A DNA stretch of 64,000 nt from Sepiola atlantica (GCA_963556195.1 OY744533.1:44473413-44537412), one strand, 5' to 3'; counted from the stretch's first letter, positions 1 through 12,652 are shown. The notes: generated from the sequence alone by a model not told the origin. Numbers and translations are program-made.

Positions 1-2384
1 GTGCGTGTGTATTCTCTATTTATAATTTTGAGCCGTTTATCACACAGACTGTGACATTAAAATGCTAATTTAATTTACGAAATAGAAGAACTTCATTTTT
101 CTAATATACTCAGCATATATATGCAATCGACGTAATCAGTCTAACTAATTTGCATATTTATTTGAAAAATGACATCTCATAAATTAACTATTCGTTATTT
201 TTTTCTAATTCCATGACTGTTTTCATTCTATTAAGCAGAGTTCTATTCATGCATATTTTTTAATCATGAACAGAAAATTAACATTTTTAGTGAAAAGTCA
301 GTCATTTTGTTCTTTTGTCAGATTGTAAATTAAAACCAACCAACACAGACACTCGCAAACCCTGTGGAAAAAGCAAACTAGTCAGTGAGTATACGCTCTC
401 ACCCACCCCCTACCCCCCAAAAATAAAATTTATTTTATAATCTTGGATAAAAACTTAGCATTCTGAGTAAAAGAGTTTTTCCAGTCCTTTCCTGCGAATT
501 TCCTTCTGAGGTTTACAATTCTTGGTTATCTCAGACAATGACTGTACATGGTTCCCACTAGTGTGTATGTATATATATATTCAACGATATAAAAAAAATT
601 TTATACATATATTTTCAACGATATCTTATAGGATAGTATCCATGGATATCAAAAATTCCTAATACAAATATTATTCAAGACTGAACATATTTATTGTGAC
701 AATATTTGTTGGGCCTAAGAGGGTTTAAAACTAAAAGTGCCCTACTCGTAAAATCAGGAAACGAAAAAAACTCTAAATATAAGAAAGATTTGCACTAAGC
801 GAAAATTAAGAAAGTTGTTTCCTTATCTCATAATTTGGAAATACAGGATACTCTAATGTTCGAAGACATGAGAATTTACATTAATCAAATTTGTTGTTTG
901 TACCGGGAGTTCGGGTGACCAGACAGCTCGGCTGGAGGAAGCAGATAACAAGACATCTATTTTTTGTAACTAAAAACAAGGCTGATATTCATTGCCGTGA
1001 ATTGAAATGAGTAACCATTAATTAGCTACTAAAAAGGGATTCCCCCATAAATAGAGAATTGCAAATGTTGCAAAATATTGTGGAATTGATGTGTTTTGAA
1101 ATGCATTAATTGAATATGAAGATAAACTTTGTGGGGAGAAGGAACCTCCCCCTATTGAAGTAAAAGCGAGAGATAGAAATAGAGATAGAAGAAGGAACTG
1201 AACATTTAGTGAAAACCAGTTGATCATTCAAGGAGTCAGGGAAGCAGTTCCTCGTAGATTAAAAGTTGCAAAAAATTACGGAATTAATGCAGTGATTTAA
1301 TTCTATGGGAAGATGTCCCTAAACATTCAATTCTCAATATTAGCGAAGCGCAATGGTTTTCGAAGATTCCATTTTGCTTGTCATCGAAATCCACGCTAGA
1401 CTTGCATTGAAATTGTCAGATCAAACGCACCACCAGAACTTGTCCGAAAACACAGTTAGAAGTGATGAACCAATATATAGCCTGTATCCAAACGTGTTTT
1501 ACCAAATAATTACTTTTCTACAGAATGTAACTGTCGGATTTGTTAATTTTTTTTTCTGTGATTTCGCTTGAAATGACCTTTTGCTCCTCAGTGGTATCAA
1601 CTTTGCTGACCAGCGCTGAACAATTGCCCTCTTGATCTTCAGTCGCAATGTAAGAGGAGTGGTAGTTGACGGACTAGGAGCTTTCGACATCTCCAGGTCT
1701 TCAAGTGACTAACAGAGAATCACGAGCGGACAACTTTGATGACGTCACTGGAGGACACAGGTACATATTTGCATATTTTCTTAATATGTTCAACTAAGAA
1801 TTTCATTTCCCTTAAGCTCAAGCTTTTCAAAAAGGATTTTCTTCTCATCAGAAAGGGTACGGCATCCTTTGAAAAGATGCTTCAAAAATATTTTTTTTAA
1901 TTTTAAAAAGTTTTAAACAGTTTTAAGAAAGATTGAAAAAGTCCTTTTCAATGATTTTTTAAGAGTTATTTTTCCATACAATAGGAAAACTTTCAGTCTT
2001 GAATAATATATTTGTTTTCGCTCTTATATATCATACATATAGGGATATCTTTAAAATAATTGAATGTTTAGTTTTCAGTTAAATTTTGGTTGAATGTCAA
2101 TTGGTAAATTGGAAACAAAAATAAATAATTCACACTTAAATAATTTTTAAATAAAAAAACATATAAAAATTAAGTCTGTCAGCTTGTATATCCATTTGTA
2201 AATAGGGGAATTAAATGTTTTAAAAAGAATGTTAATGTCAAATATTTGTTATACTAAGTTAATTGTTTTTTGGGGAGTTTTTTTTTGTAAAATTATAAAA
2301 AGCGTTTTGCTTAAAATATATTAAAAAATGCCAGTTTGGTTCTTATTTTTGTTGTCATTTGACAAAGATTAACAAAAACTGTGA
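1..2384. other. Non-coding AT-rich stretch, no gene recognised
   Basis: I see no coding exon, RNA gene or clear mobile element here. The open frames are short and resemble nothing I know. A weak duplication exists: the stretch at 1060-1130 (ttgcaaatgttgcaaaat...) is echoed at 1264-1310. Short A/T runs and a small TA-rich tract near 560-610 are the only other structure. It is probably intergenic DNA. Confidence 0.6.
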
Positions 2385-2600
2385 AAACTACAGAATCCAT
2401 TGTTGTTGCAACGGTGTTCACCCTGGTCGATTGAGCCGGCTTCTTCTTGAATCATGGCGGCCCATGCACAGCAGTCCTGAGCAAGGTCGGACGAGATGGC
2501 TAGCCAATCATGATTCCACTGTCGAAGGCTGACCACCTGTGGACCTGAGAGTTTAACCAAGTCCTCCTTGATCCATTGACAGAATCCATTAATCAATTGT
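2385..2600 (-). repeat. Dispersed repeat D, LINE-C-terminus-like fragment
   Basis: On the minus strand this reads as a short peptide with the feel of a LINE ORF2 C-terminus (…SDLAQDCCAWAAMI…; such tails often read DR..W). About 55 bp around 2395-2450, ending in a 'ggctcaa…ggtgaa…cgtt' core, also occurs near 47110-47160 (+) and, reversed, at 53495-53550. Sharing across three sites supports a dispersed repeat. The LINE assignment is weak. Confidence 0.4.
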
Positions 2601-2692
2601 GGTTTGTCATTTTGAAAATTAAATAGAAATTCATTTGGAATTCTTATTTTTATTTTTTATTTTCTTTCTGTGATTAAACAGAAAATTTAGTG

Positions 2693-2790
2693 AAAATATT
2701 TGCCTTGTATCATGCAAGTTTTAAAATTTACTTCTATCTTAAAAGATAGAAGTAAATTTTAAAACTTGCATGATACAAGGCAGATATTTT
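2693..2790. repeat. Near-perfect palindrome, 48-bp arms
   Basis: Positions 2701-2740 are the exact reverse complement of 2743-2782, with a 2-base centre. With one mismatch the arms extend to 2693 and 2790. The sequence could extrude a cruciform or fold into a long RNA hairpin. No terminal repeats or coding capacity are visible, so it may be a tiny foldback element or an inverted duplication. Confidence 0.9.
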
Positions 2791-3083
2791 AAATTAAAGC
2801 TTAGGAAAAAACAAATTGAAAATATCTTGCATAGACATCTGAAAATTAAAAAGGAAAAATAAAAATTAATTCACTAACTTTGTTTTAGCCGTGTTTCAAA
2901 TTTCATAATCGGTTAATTAGTTTAGAAGTGAATCCTCTGCATATAAACATACCTCACTCACCTATATGAAAAGACTTTGTATCTTTTTTAATTTAATTTT
3001 TATTTTGTTATGCAAAAAAGCAAATCTTCCCTCCGCTCATACCACCATCATTTGATCATCAAAATGAAACGACTTTATACCTT

Positions 3084-3612
3084 TGTAGAGGCATTGTTGA
3101 GATGCTTGTTAGAGATAGCCATTTTTTTTAGTAGTGTCTGTATTCATCTGACTGGGCCTGCTTGAAATGAAGAAGAAGAAAACGGTCACAGGCGTTCCAT
3201 ATAAGAAATACCAACATTTTCTCTACAATTAAATAAACTTTATTTAACAGTTTCGTTGTTGGCATGTATTATAGAAATGAAATGTAGTCTAGGTCTGCTG
3301 GTTGGTTTCAGGTTTTTGGGCTCATCTTCCATTTAAACCACAATGAGAGACGAGCCAGGAAACATGACGTCTTGTTACATTGGCATCTCGGCAGGAACTG
3401 ATTATAAAAGACGCAAATTAAACGGGAAAAGGTGAGCATGTGCATGCAATCACTATGCAAGTCTGGTCATGCGCAATGGTGCTGATCGCCTGTGTATCAC
3501 TATGCAAGTCATAACATGCCTGTTTTAACCAACCGAACTACATACTAATCACTATGAAAGAGATAACATATAAATACAAAAGGAAATAGATCTTAATCAT
3601 GTGACTGCTACA
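3084..3612 (-). mobile_element. LTR-A, copy 1 (solo LTR, minus strand)
   Basis: This is one of four copies of an LTR-like repeat (others at 6924-7415, 21604-23115 and 28515-28575). Read on the minus strand it opens with TGTAGCAGTCACATG and ends in CTCTACA, so it has TG...CA ends. An AATAAA signal lies near 3228-3235 on the minus strand, followed by a T/G-rich stretch, as expected for the R-U5 part of an LTR. The flanks are cctt and cttt, at best an imperfect target duplication. No internal retrotransposon genes adjoin it, so it is probably a solo LTR. Confidence 0.65.
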
Positions 3613-4404
3613 CTTTGTTTGGATACTTTGTTTCGATATGACTATACATGGTTAACATTGTAACTTCAGAAAAATTAACAAATAATGGACGTTTATTGAA
3701 AAAAATATGCTTCGCCTCGCTAAATGGCAACAGAAAAATGCATTAATTTTTTTAATAAAAAAAGATGAAAATTTTTTTTATGTACTTTGGTACATCACAA
3801 AACGTTTTCTCCCCAGACTGCAGAATATGATCTATTCATTTAACATCACTTCTCCCTTGTTCAGGGGTCAAACATTTTCTGATATTTCGCAAGTTCACTC
3901 TCCTGTTCAGTGGGTCAACTGTCTCCAAATTCTACTCTGTACAGTCTTGTCTAATCATTTGCTTCTAAGTTTTCCTTGGCCAGCCGCCACCCTGTCGGCA
4001 GGGCCACGAATTCGCTGACTGCAATCCCATGCACGAAAACGTGACCACGTGTAGGCCATGGGTAGGGACTCATGATGCTTTAGAACGGGATCCTGGTGGC
4101 TGAGCCATTCTCCACTTCAGCAAGACGGGAGATCGGAGAGGCCCGATCCGATCAATCGGCTGGTCAAGTCATGCCTTAGTATCTATAACTTCATCACCAA
4201 CCGTATTATTCAATCTGATTCTTCAAAAAATCAAAAACTTATTTCTCTTTTTCATTTTCTTCCCAAATAGATATGAAAAGGTGGGGGATGAGGGTCAATC
4301 ATGTTGAGAATAAAGAAGATTACCAATGCCAAGGAGTAATGTCTTCAAAGAGTAATGTATTCTAGGAATATAAATAGTTATCCTACCTATAGCATTATAT
4401 TTGA
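3613..4404. other. No gene recognised; possible unclassified repeat at 3960-4180
   Basis: The longest open frame (3707-4018, 103 codons) has low-complexity T-rich beginnings and no recognisable domain. The more GC-rich block at 3960-4180 differs from its surroundings and is probably an unclassified mobile element, but I could not match it to another copy in the window. Confidence 0.4.
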
Positions 4405-4476
4405 CAACTTTATTTGGCATTAAATTACCCACCATAAATGGTTGATATGCCGTAAACCAAACCAAATCTTGGCCAA
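4405..4476 (-). repeat. Repeat R1, fragment
   Basis: Contains the motif 'ggttgatatgccgtaaa' preceded by 'ggcattaaattaccc'. The reverse complement matches the start of the longer copy at 5680-6140, and the same motif lies at 54930-54975. It is therefore a truncated minus-strand copy of a dispersed repeat of unknown class. Confidence 0.6.
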
Positions 4477-4489
4477 CCGACCTTCTTTT

Positions 4490-4905
4490 AATTCAAGACA
4501 TCCTTGCTTCTGCAATCCTTTCTCCAAGAGGATGACCGCACCAACATAAGCGATTCGTACTTAAGATAACCTCTATGCTGGGCAAATGTAGCGTTTTCAG
4601 CAAATACTCCGACCTAATGTGTTGGGTGCGGTCAGATTTCACATTGCAGATCCATCTAATCATGGATGTATCATTGCACTGCAGTCGGGAGAGAGAGGAC
4701 TTGGTGAGAGCTCAGCATTCACTGCCATATAACATGACGCTCTTGACACGGATGCTATACAACTTATCCTTGATGTACAGAGAGACAGCTCGTGATGCTA
4801 TCAGAGGCAACAGCTCATGAAATTTCACTCATGCTGCCTTAATCCTTGTGTTGTACTGAGTTCACATCCACCACCTGCACTCAGCATATCTCCTTGGTAG
4901 CAGGA
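4490..4905 (-). mobile_element. LINE 3' fragment, end of reverse transcriptase ORF
   Basis: The minus strand encodes the thumb/C-terminal region typical of LINE reverse transcriptases. The run VKSVMLYGSECWAL is followed, about 10 residues on, by LQCNDTSMIRWICNVK and then SDRTQHIRSEYLLKTL. In this family these segments follow the catalytic domain. The upstream catalytic domain is absent and frames are interrupted, so this is a dead 5'-truncated copy. Related but distinct tails are at 18805-19300, 41878-42330, 51430-51860 and 62786-63180. Confidence 0.8.
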
Positions 4906-5084
4906 AGAGTCTACTACCTTCATCTATCATGTATTAACTGTCTCCAACATCACCTGCCCCCCATTACTTTGTTTTAACTCATTAATTGATCAGAAACATA
5001 CATTATCACGTTATCTTCTCAGTAGTGTACATCTTTTTCTGCACTCTTCCACCATACATTCTAGACATACCTTGCTCATATCGA

Positions 5085-5572
5085 CTGTCAATCGGTGCTC
5101 TGGTAATAGCATAGTACCAAATTGCTGGTCTTTTGAAAAGTGAATTTGGGACGCTAAGAACCTACACAATCGAAAAATGGTCTCAAATCCACAGTTTATC
5201 TTTTCTTTCTTCATTTACATTAATCGACGAGATCAATGTTTGTTTTTTCCCCAAATTTTTGCATTTTAATTAATGTTGTAATAATATAATCACCTTTAAC
5301 TTAAGTCTTTAAGGAGTTAAACAATAACTAAAAAAAGTTGTTTCCCACTCACGTTGATTTTAAATAAATAAAAATTAAATAGAAAAATTGTCTTCTTAAA
5401 AATGAATTATAAAAAATAAATTATAAAAAATTAATTATAATTGATAATTAATGATGAAAAAGTAGACCGTGGATTTGAGAGCATTTTTAAATTGTGTACA
5501 TTTTCAGCATCTCAAATTCACCTTTCAAAAGACCAGCAATTTGGTACCGTGCTATTACCAGAGCTCCTGTCA
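5085..5572. repeat. Diverged inverted repeat, ~125-bp arms
   Basis: The reverse complement of 5085-5216 matches 5440-5572, including the shared stretch 'aaagaccagcaatttggta' and the following 'ctattaccagagc'. Arms are separated by about 225 bp of AT-rich DNA. Both arms translate similarly in outward-opposed frames, but no protein family is recognised. This is consistent with a foldback element or two head-to-head copies of one short repeat. Confidence 0.75.
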
Positions 5573-5679
5573 ATCTTTTTCTGTCCATACAGTTCTAACA
5601 CTTTCCATTTAACTGCAGAGGATATAAGTTAAGGGATCATATTGGAATAAGCAAAATTTTCACCCGTGTTTTTGTCGTA

Positions 5680-6140
5680 ATTAGGTTTGGTTTGGTAGTT
5701 TTGTTTTACGGCATATCAACCCTTTTTGGGTTATTTAATGCCGAATCTGGTCTTGTTTTCTTCTCTTTTTTGTTTCCTTCCCCTTTTAATATCTGTTTCT
5801 ATTTAACCCATAGTTGGGACCCTAACAGGTACTACCATTCCGGGTCAGGGTGGACCTGGGAGCAATGGTAATTAAGAGGAGGCTCCACATTCCCCAAAGT
5901 CCGTAAGCCGGATCTCACCATCGGATGTAGTTTAAGGTCATATCCAGGACCGGGAGTAGGGTAGGAAAAATAAAAATAAAAAAGGGGAGGGAGAAAGGGA
6001 GAGGGGCTGTTGTTTTTGTTTTTGGTTTTGTAGAACATAATTAAGTTTTACAAAAAAAAAAAAAAAACGTCAATGTAGGTGAATTTCGTCTCAGGGAGCC
6101 ACAGGGCAGCTTGATCTGGTATCACCAGGTCGTAATTAGT
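5680..6140 (+). repeat. Repeat R1, longest copy
   Basis: Starts with 'gttttacggcatatcaaccc' and ends near 'ctggtatcaccaggtcg'. Both ends recur, reverse-complemented and in the same order, at 54690-54990, and the first end also at 4405-4476. The interior contains a G+A-rich stretch and a poly(A) run near 6052-6067. No coding capacity. It behaves like a non-autonomous retroposon, although no clear Pol III boxes were found. Confidence 0.65.
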
Positions 6141-6923
6141 AAATGAAAGATATTTGTGACAACATAAAAGCAGTTGTGACAGTTTTTGTCTGTTTTAAGT
6201 TTAGTACGCACTGGTTGGCTTGCTATTGCTTCGCAAAGTACCCTACTGAAAATACTGAACATACTAGAAATAAAAATTTTAAATAATAAACATTTCATTC
6301 ATAACTTTGTTCTAAACACAAAAAGAGATAAATATTAACATTTTGGTAATTTTGATGCAAATTTATTTATCTTTTAAATATGACCGAAAAAAAGAAGAAA
6401 TGAATTTGCCTGGCGATGGTGTGCGTTGGGAGGGGGCGTGGGGGTTAACTTACAATTAAGAAATAGATTGCAACTTGTTGAAAATCAAATCCCCCCTAAA
6501 GAAAAGGTTGGAAAGGAACATTTAAACACAAATGATAAACATTTGTCCACGAAATATAACAATATTCCTAAACAAAATCATTTGTTATATTAAAATCAAA
6601 ACAATCATTGAATTAAAAAATAACAAAGAATAGTTAATTAATAAACTGTCCTCTGTAAAGCAATATGCAAATTAGTTAACCTTATGGAATAAATCACATA
6701 TATATATACACAGTATATAAAAAAGATAGCATACTGCTATTGTATAAACTTGAATTAACATGTTTTGGTGTTTATTTGTGCGGTTGTGGACAACTTCAAA
6801 CCAACGCGTCATTGTATCAAAATGGCGAACAAAACCAGGCAGGTCCTCTACCTAATCCAGAGATCATTTTTAATGGTAGATGCTGTCCATAACTTGGGTA
6901 CGGACTGTTCTTGAGTTTGCTGT
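6141..6923. other. No gene recognised
   Basis: AT-rich non-coding DNA between repeat R1 and an LTR-A copy. I found no open frame, RNA gene or repeat with a second copy in the window. Confidence 0.6.
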
Positions 6924-7415
6924 TGTAGCAGTTACATAATTAAAATCTTCTTTTTTTTGCACTTACATGTAATCACTCGCATAGTGATTGGTATGTGATT
7001 CGGTTTGATAACACAGGTATGTTCAGACTCGCGTAGTGATACACGGACAATTAGAACACTTTGTGCGTGCGCGTCTTTTTCCATTTCCGCCCAAGGCCAT
7101 TTTGCGCCTTTTACAAACAGTTCCTTTAAAAATGTCACTACGACTAGACGTTATATATCTCTTCTCGTCTTTCACAGTGGCATTGTGGGATTAGATAGAA
7201 CTAAGGGACTCAATTCTTTTTCTATAGTACATGCCTGCCGGCTGAACCAACTATCTTATATTCTTGTGTTCCTAACTCCTTCTGGACCCTATTCTGTGTT
7301 GATAAAACTGTTGAATAAAATTGATATAAATTGTAGAAAAGAAGTTTGTCTTTTTAACCGAAAACTTGGTGACCAAACAAGGCCAGTCAGCTAAAATAAT
7401 GGCTATCTCAAACAA
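6924..7415 (+). mobile_element. LTR-A, copy 2 (plus strand)
   Basis: Opens with TGTAGCAGTTACAT and shares with copies 1 and 3 the motif 'tagtgattggtatgt' near 6980, the AATAAA signal at 7314, and 'aatggctatctc' near the end. A TATA-like 'ttatatat' at 7151 lies upstream of the polyadenylation signal in normal LTR order (U3, R, U5). The flanking pentamers at 6919-6923 and 7416-7420 are both gctgt, a plausible target duplication, though this places the 3' end at AA rather than CA. A 129-codon open frame inside it is fortuitous. Confidence 0.65.
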
Positions 7416-9775
7416 GCTGTGGAAATTTCGAGATGTTTTTCTAAGTAAGCCATCGGTTACTTCCCTTTGTTGAAGGGTCAGGTTTGGCCTACGTGCAAGT
7501 TGAAGGTCATATGGATATTGCGTGGGTGTTATGCTAGGGAGCCATCTTGTATCACGTGATTTCTATTTTTAGCAATGATGCATTTGTTGTGTCTGGAAGA
7601 TATCGGCGCGAAATTTAGTCAGAACAGATTTGGACCTCAGGAAGTCAACACCTGTAAAACTGTTTCTCCGTCCACATGGGGGACGTTAAATTTTGTGAAG
7701 AATTTCTACTTGAAGAAATTTAAGAGATATGATATCTCTTGGCAAGAATTGCCTTTTTTGTATGAGATATTCTTCCTTCAGTCAACGAATATTTCCCTTA
7801 GAAGATGTTTCAAGTCAGAGGCTTGGAATGAAGAATTATTGAAAATTTGAACGAGATAAAATTATCTCCGGGCGCGAAATTGCCTATGTTGAAGAGCTTA
7901 GCTCCAGTGAACTGAAATACTTTGCTGTCGAGAAGATTCTAATCAGAGATTAAGAATCATAGAGAGTGATCGTCTTTGCAACACAGATCGATTTGAGAGA
8001 TATAACTTTGCAAGTTGAATCCTTCCATTCGCGCGTGATGCTGTTGGGGACAAACGATGGAAAAAAGCAAGTATTATGTTTATTTGAAATTTGTACTGCT
8101 CTTGTGACGTATATCTTACGTTGGATTTGCTAAAAGAAAATTATTGAAGAAAAAGAAGAAAAAAAAGAACTTTCTGACAGACGTTTGATAAAATAAAAAA
8201 AGAGTTATTTTTATCGTGGAAATTATGTTCGGCCTTCAGCACGGTTTGTTAATTTTATTTCTTTTGATTGTAACTTTGGTGTAAAGAAAAAAAAAGAGAC
8301 TTCTGATTGATTTGTAAGAATACTGACTTTATAGTAAGTTCATGTTTTAAAAGGATTTGTCCCTTAACTTAGATTGTGTCAAATTTTGTTGTATCTAACT
8401 TTAATGTTCAGAGATACTGATGTTGTATTTTTTGATTTTGATTTTTTTTGTATGTTATCCAGGAATAATTTATTTATTCCAGCTTTGGAAAAAAAGGCAG
8501 TCCAAGCTATCTTTTTTTGTAAATAAAACTTTATTTTAACTTTTACGAACATCTTGTATTCCATTCCTTCTCTCTTGTTATAATTTTTTTAATGATAATT
8601 GTCCTAGATAACATAACCTTTGTTTAGAGCGGGTTTTCGTTAACACCCACGAAAATTCCGACAAAGCATCTCAATCACCTCAACCTCTACACTGTCCAAA
8701 CAACAATGACTTATCTTTAAAAAGATATCGTACACCTGGAGTGTGTTTAACAGTTGACAACCAGAATGGTGACAGGACTCTCCATACCTACCTACAAAGA
8801 ATGACTTTAAAAACTTAATTGACTTGAAGTTTCATCAGACATGTTTTATGACAGACACATTGAAACCATGCTTTTTGAAGCAGGTTTATAGTGGTTCTTC
8901 CAGGTGGGTAATAAAACATATTTTATTATCCTGTTATAACTGCTCTGTTCTCTTAACATATGCTCTCTGACAAGGACATAATAAAAGGTCATCAGAGTTG
9001 TTCTGCTTTTAAATAAAAATACACACCCGGTCCTTCCTTAAACTGTTAGTATTATAGAGATCAGCAGTAACCAATAGTTATGACTGCTGCTGCTCTCAAA
9101 CAAATAAATGACCACGGACTTTTTAGTATTATACTAAACCACCCAAGAAATGTTTGGTCTGCATTTGTGTTATATACATATTACTAGTGGACCTTGCAGA
9201 AATTCCATGGTGCTTTCTACATCAATCTGTATAATTTACTGTTAATAATAAGAATACTATTCTTTTTAAAATAATAATGGCCTGTCAGGGTTAATACTAT
9301 TAAGAAAAGAAACACTCTTTCTTCTCCAGTAAAAATAATTGTATTTGTCAGCTAAATATTCTTTAAATAAATAAAGCGAATACGTCTCTTTTTTATTCAT
9401 TTATTTAAAATTGTGGCAATTTAATTCTTTTATTTGTTTTAAAATAATAAATTCTGTCTTCTTAACGTAAAATAATTGTCAACTAAATATTCTTCAAATC
9501 AATAAAACGAATGTCACGTTTTGAAATGTTTTAGTCGATGGAATGATAGACTTCGATTTTGGAACAATCAGTTTTTAAATGGGTAAAGTAGGAATTTTTA
9601 CCTTAACGACATCAGATTAATCACCAATTACCATCTTTGCTGATCGAGCGATCTCATCTTTTTAAGGTATGTTAATATGAACATATTTTTATATAGATTC
9701 ATCATCGTCATTTTTTGTTTAATTTTTTGTTTTCATTCACCCCAAACAAGGCAATTGCCTCTGAGACGTAAGTAG
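7416..9775. other. No gene recognised; contains a ~135-bp spaced duplication
   Basis: A 91-codon frame at 7575-7850 resembles no family I know. A local duplication is visible: 'aaaataattgt...gtcagctaaatattctttaaat' at about 9333-9370 recurs as 'aaaataattgtcaactaaatattcttcaaat' at about 9470-9500. If the LTR-A copy just upstream is a 5' LTR, this could be its non-coding interior, but I see no gag or pol. Confidence 0.45.
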
Positions 9776-11005
9776 CTACTGTGAATTAGACGCAATGCCT
9801 ACAGGAGCATCCGCAGTGGGGAGTTGTGTACTGAGATATTTGTTCACATTACATTTAAACTTCTGCTTGTTGGTACAGTCATAGAAACAGCGAGCAGGGA
9901 GAGAATTCCAAAGGCGAACAGTTTGAGGAAAGAAGCTATTAGAGTAGAAAGCCCTCTGGTATCTGGGTACCTCTACAGTGAAGAGGTTGGATTTTGCTGA
10001 CTGACGGGCTGGTCGGGGATATTTACATTGAGGAGGCACCAGTGCAGCAAGTTCTTCAGAGCACATTCCATTAAAGTACTTGTAAAACAAGCACAGGGAT
10101 GCAACATTGTGGTGATGCCACAGGGGCTGGAGCTTGGTAGACAGTGTGGGACCTATTAGATTAGAGGATCTTTTTTGGACCCTATCTAAGAGAGAGGCTA
10201 GCCCAGATGTGACAACAATACTCAATTCATGGGTGAATAGTGGCTTTATAGAGATATAAATTACTGTCAGGTGTGAGAAGTTTTCTAGCTCGGTAGAGGG
10301 AGCCCACTTTCTTTGCAGCAGCCTTGGCAATGTCTTCTATGTATTTGTTCCAATTCATGTTATCTGTGAATATTAGGCCAATAAATTTGAATGATGGACT
10401 CTCAGGTAAGGTGCAATGGCAATCAGTAGATGTGGAAAGGTTTCTTATAATTGTTAAAGGAAAGGAGCTTTGTGTTAGTAGCATTAAATGTTACTATCCA
10501 TTTATGTCCCCATTCCACTACAGACTAGAGGTAATTCTCTAAGGATGTGTGTTCGTTTTCTCCATATGTCGAGAAAAGAGTGTGGTGTCATCAGCAAATA
10601 TACCCATCTCGAATACAATTACACCAGGGAAGTCGTTTATAAAAAGCAGGAGTAATAACGATCCAACTATCGACCCTTGGGGCACACCCACATTAATGTC
10701 ATGTTGTTTAAATGTATGTCCATCGATAAAACCTGGATTTGTCTTTTGGCTAAGAAGGATCTGATTATATTAAATATTCGTCCAATAATACCGTACGGAT
10801 TAATTATCATGAGAAGACCTTCATGCCAGACCTTGTCAAATGATTTGGATATATCAAGCGCTACCGCCCTAGCATCAGCAGCTTTGTCCAGTGTATAGTA
10901 AATGCGTTCCGAGTTGACTGTTAGGATATCCGCAGTAGAACAGGCTTGCCTAAATCCATACTGCTGGTGAGAAAGGAGTTTAGCATTAACGAAGTAGTGG
11001 ACTAT
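9776..11005 (-). mobile_element. LINE (Jockey/CR1 group), RT and C-terminus, part 1 of a split copy
   Basis: The minus strand encodes the 3' half of a LINE ORF2. From upstream to downstream: LLSHQQYGFRQACSTADILT near 10980-10925, AVALDISKSFDKVWHEGLL (RT motif A, Asp present) near 10870-10810, and the catalytic FADDTT motif near 10600-10580. Then come KFIGLIFTDNMNW and the C-terminal SFFPQTVRLWNSLP at about 9930-9890. At least two frameshifts break the ORF, so it is dead. The same LINE resumes at 12659, separated by the 1.65-kb element at 11006-12658. Confidence 0.88.
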
Positions 11006-11539
11006 TGTCGCGGTATCCGTTCACCGCTCCTAATGTTTACAAACATTATAAACTCATACGCCTCTCCCAAGTCATACTTCTAAAAAAAACAGAACAACTT
11101 TGCCCTCGTACCTTTTCACTGAGCGCATTAGCAGCAGTCGTGGTAAATTTCCATTGTTCCTTTGGTCGTTTTTCTCTGTTTTACCATCTCCCACGCGGTT
11201 CAGCTTTCTATATCACTTTCTAACAGTAATCCGAAATACCAGCATCTGAAAAGTGGCCGGTATTTATGTAAACACAGTCAACAAACTTTCCAGCAATTAA
11301 TTTCCATTGTTTCTTTGTTTCATGGGATCAGCAGCAGTAAGGCAGTTTCTAAATACATACTGCGGGTTTTCAACCGAAAAGGGAATTCAGCCAGGGGGTC
11401 AGGAGACTCCCAGAACCTGACTAAGACGCGCCCTTGTTTAGTCGTCGAGTTGGAAGCAAAAGAACTCAGCAGCAGTGCAGAAGCAATCAAACAGCCCCTT
11501 TAAGAGCTAACACAAACTACTAATGCAATAAACCATCAC

Positions 11540-12075
11540 ACTTTGCTACTGCCTGCTCCATCCACCTGACTCCAGCCTGCCTCCCACCAGCTTCCTGCAG
11601 TGCCTGCTCCAGCACACTCCTGGATCAGCTTCCTGTAGCGTCTGCTCCAGCCCACTCCTGCACCAGCTTCCTACAGCGCCTGCTCCAGCTCACTCTTGTT
11701 CCAGCTTCCTGCAGCACCTTCTCCTGCACTAGCTTCCTGCAGCGTCTCCCCCTGCCCACTCTTGCTCCAGCTTCCTGCAGCGCCTGCTCCAGCATCTTCT
11801 ACTCGTGCACCAGCTCTCAGCGTCCTTTCTTGCAACCACTACTCCTTTCCTATCGATTCCAGCCCTTGGCCACGTTCATCCGAACTGGACCTACCTGAGG
11901 CATCTCATCACACTTCAGGGACATCCACGTCAATGTCCATGTGGCATCATCCTTCCTGCTGTCCAGATTCCAGTTCTCCCCATTCCTGTCGACCCAGCTT
12001 TTCCTGCTGTCCAGGTCCCGGAAACATTCTTCCTGCTGTCCAGGTTCCAGTTTCCTGCTGTTCATGTTCCAGCAT
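11540..12075 (+). repeat. VNTR / minisatellite, 'cagcttcctgcagcgcctgctcc' type
   Basis: Between about 11585 and 11800 the unit 'agcttcctgcagcg-cctgctccagc-cactc' repeats imperfectly at least six times. A second, related array of 'tcctgctgtccaggttccag' units follows at 11955-12062. Both lie inside the 1.65-kb element. The 225-codon open frame across it is a product of the low-complexity composition (Ser/Pro/Cys), not a gene. Confidence 0.85.
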
Positions 12076-12183
12076 CTTCACTCCAGCCTCTCCTGCTTCC
12101 AGTGACGTCATTCCTCCTTCCAGCCTCTCATGCTTCCAGGTATGTCACCTCAGCTTTCCTTCACACGTGATTACTTTTATGGT

Positions 12184-12652
12184 AAATAAACATCTTTATT
12201 TTAAACTGTTCATCCGTGTTTGTCCTCTCTTCTTTGCCATTGCTGTTTACCTTATTGCCTGTGTCTCCTTTCTCCGATCACACACATCAACGATCGACCC
12301 TTGTGTTCGTCCGTCTAAGAACGCTGCAGGCAAAAAAAGAGAGGGAGAAAAGGAACGCGTGTTCTTTTATTGACTTCAAATCTCGCGTGGTCAAGCTGGC
12401 CGAAATCCTTCAGCCACGTTGTTTTGCGAGATCTTGCAAGATCAGTCCCTGTTCTCCAACTAAGAGTCGAAGACGGACTAAGTAAAGAAAGAAAGAAAGA
12501 AAGAGAGTGCCTAATTGTGGTGTTCACCACACAAAAATAAACATCTTTATTTTAAACTGTTCATCCGTGTTTGTCCTCTCTTCTTTGCCATTGCTGTTCA
12601 CCTTATTGCCTGTGTCTCCTTTCTCCGATCACACACATCGACGATCGGCCCT
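12184..12652 (+). repeat. 117-bp direct repeat containing AATAAA, two copies 351 bp apart
   Basis: 12184-12301 and 12535-12652 are nearly identical, beginning aaataaacatctttatttt and running through 'tgtttgtcctctcttctttg' to 'cacacatc(a/g)acgatcg'. Both carry an AATAAA followed by a GT/T-rich segment, i.e. a duplicated polyadenylation/R-U5-like unit at the 3' end of the TG...CA element. The 234 bp between holds a GAAA microsatellite near 12485-12505. Confidence 0.9.

Noticed and set aside
7005..7394. 129-codon open frame
   Set aside because: It lies wholly within the LTR-A copy, is not conserved in the other LTR-A copies, and crosses the TATA and AATAAA motifs.
11696..12373. 225-codon open frame rich in Ser, Pro and Cys
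   Set aside because: It translates a minisatellite inside the 1.65-kb LTR-like element. Overlapping frames on both strands are equally open, and there is no domain.
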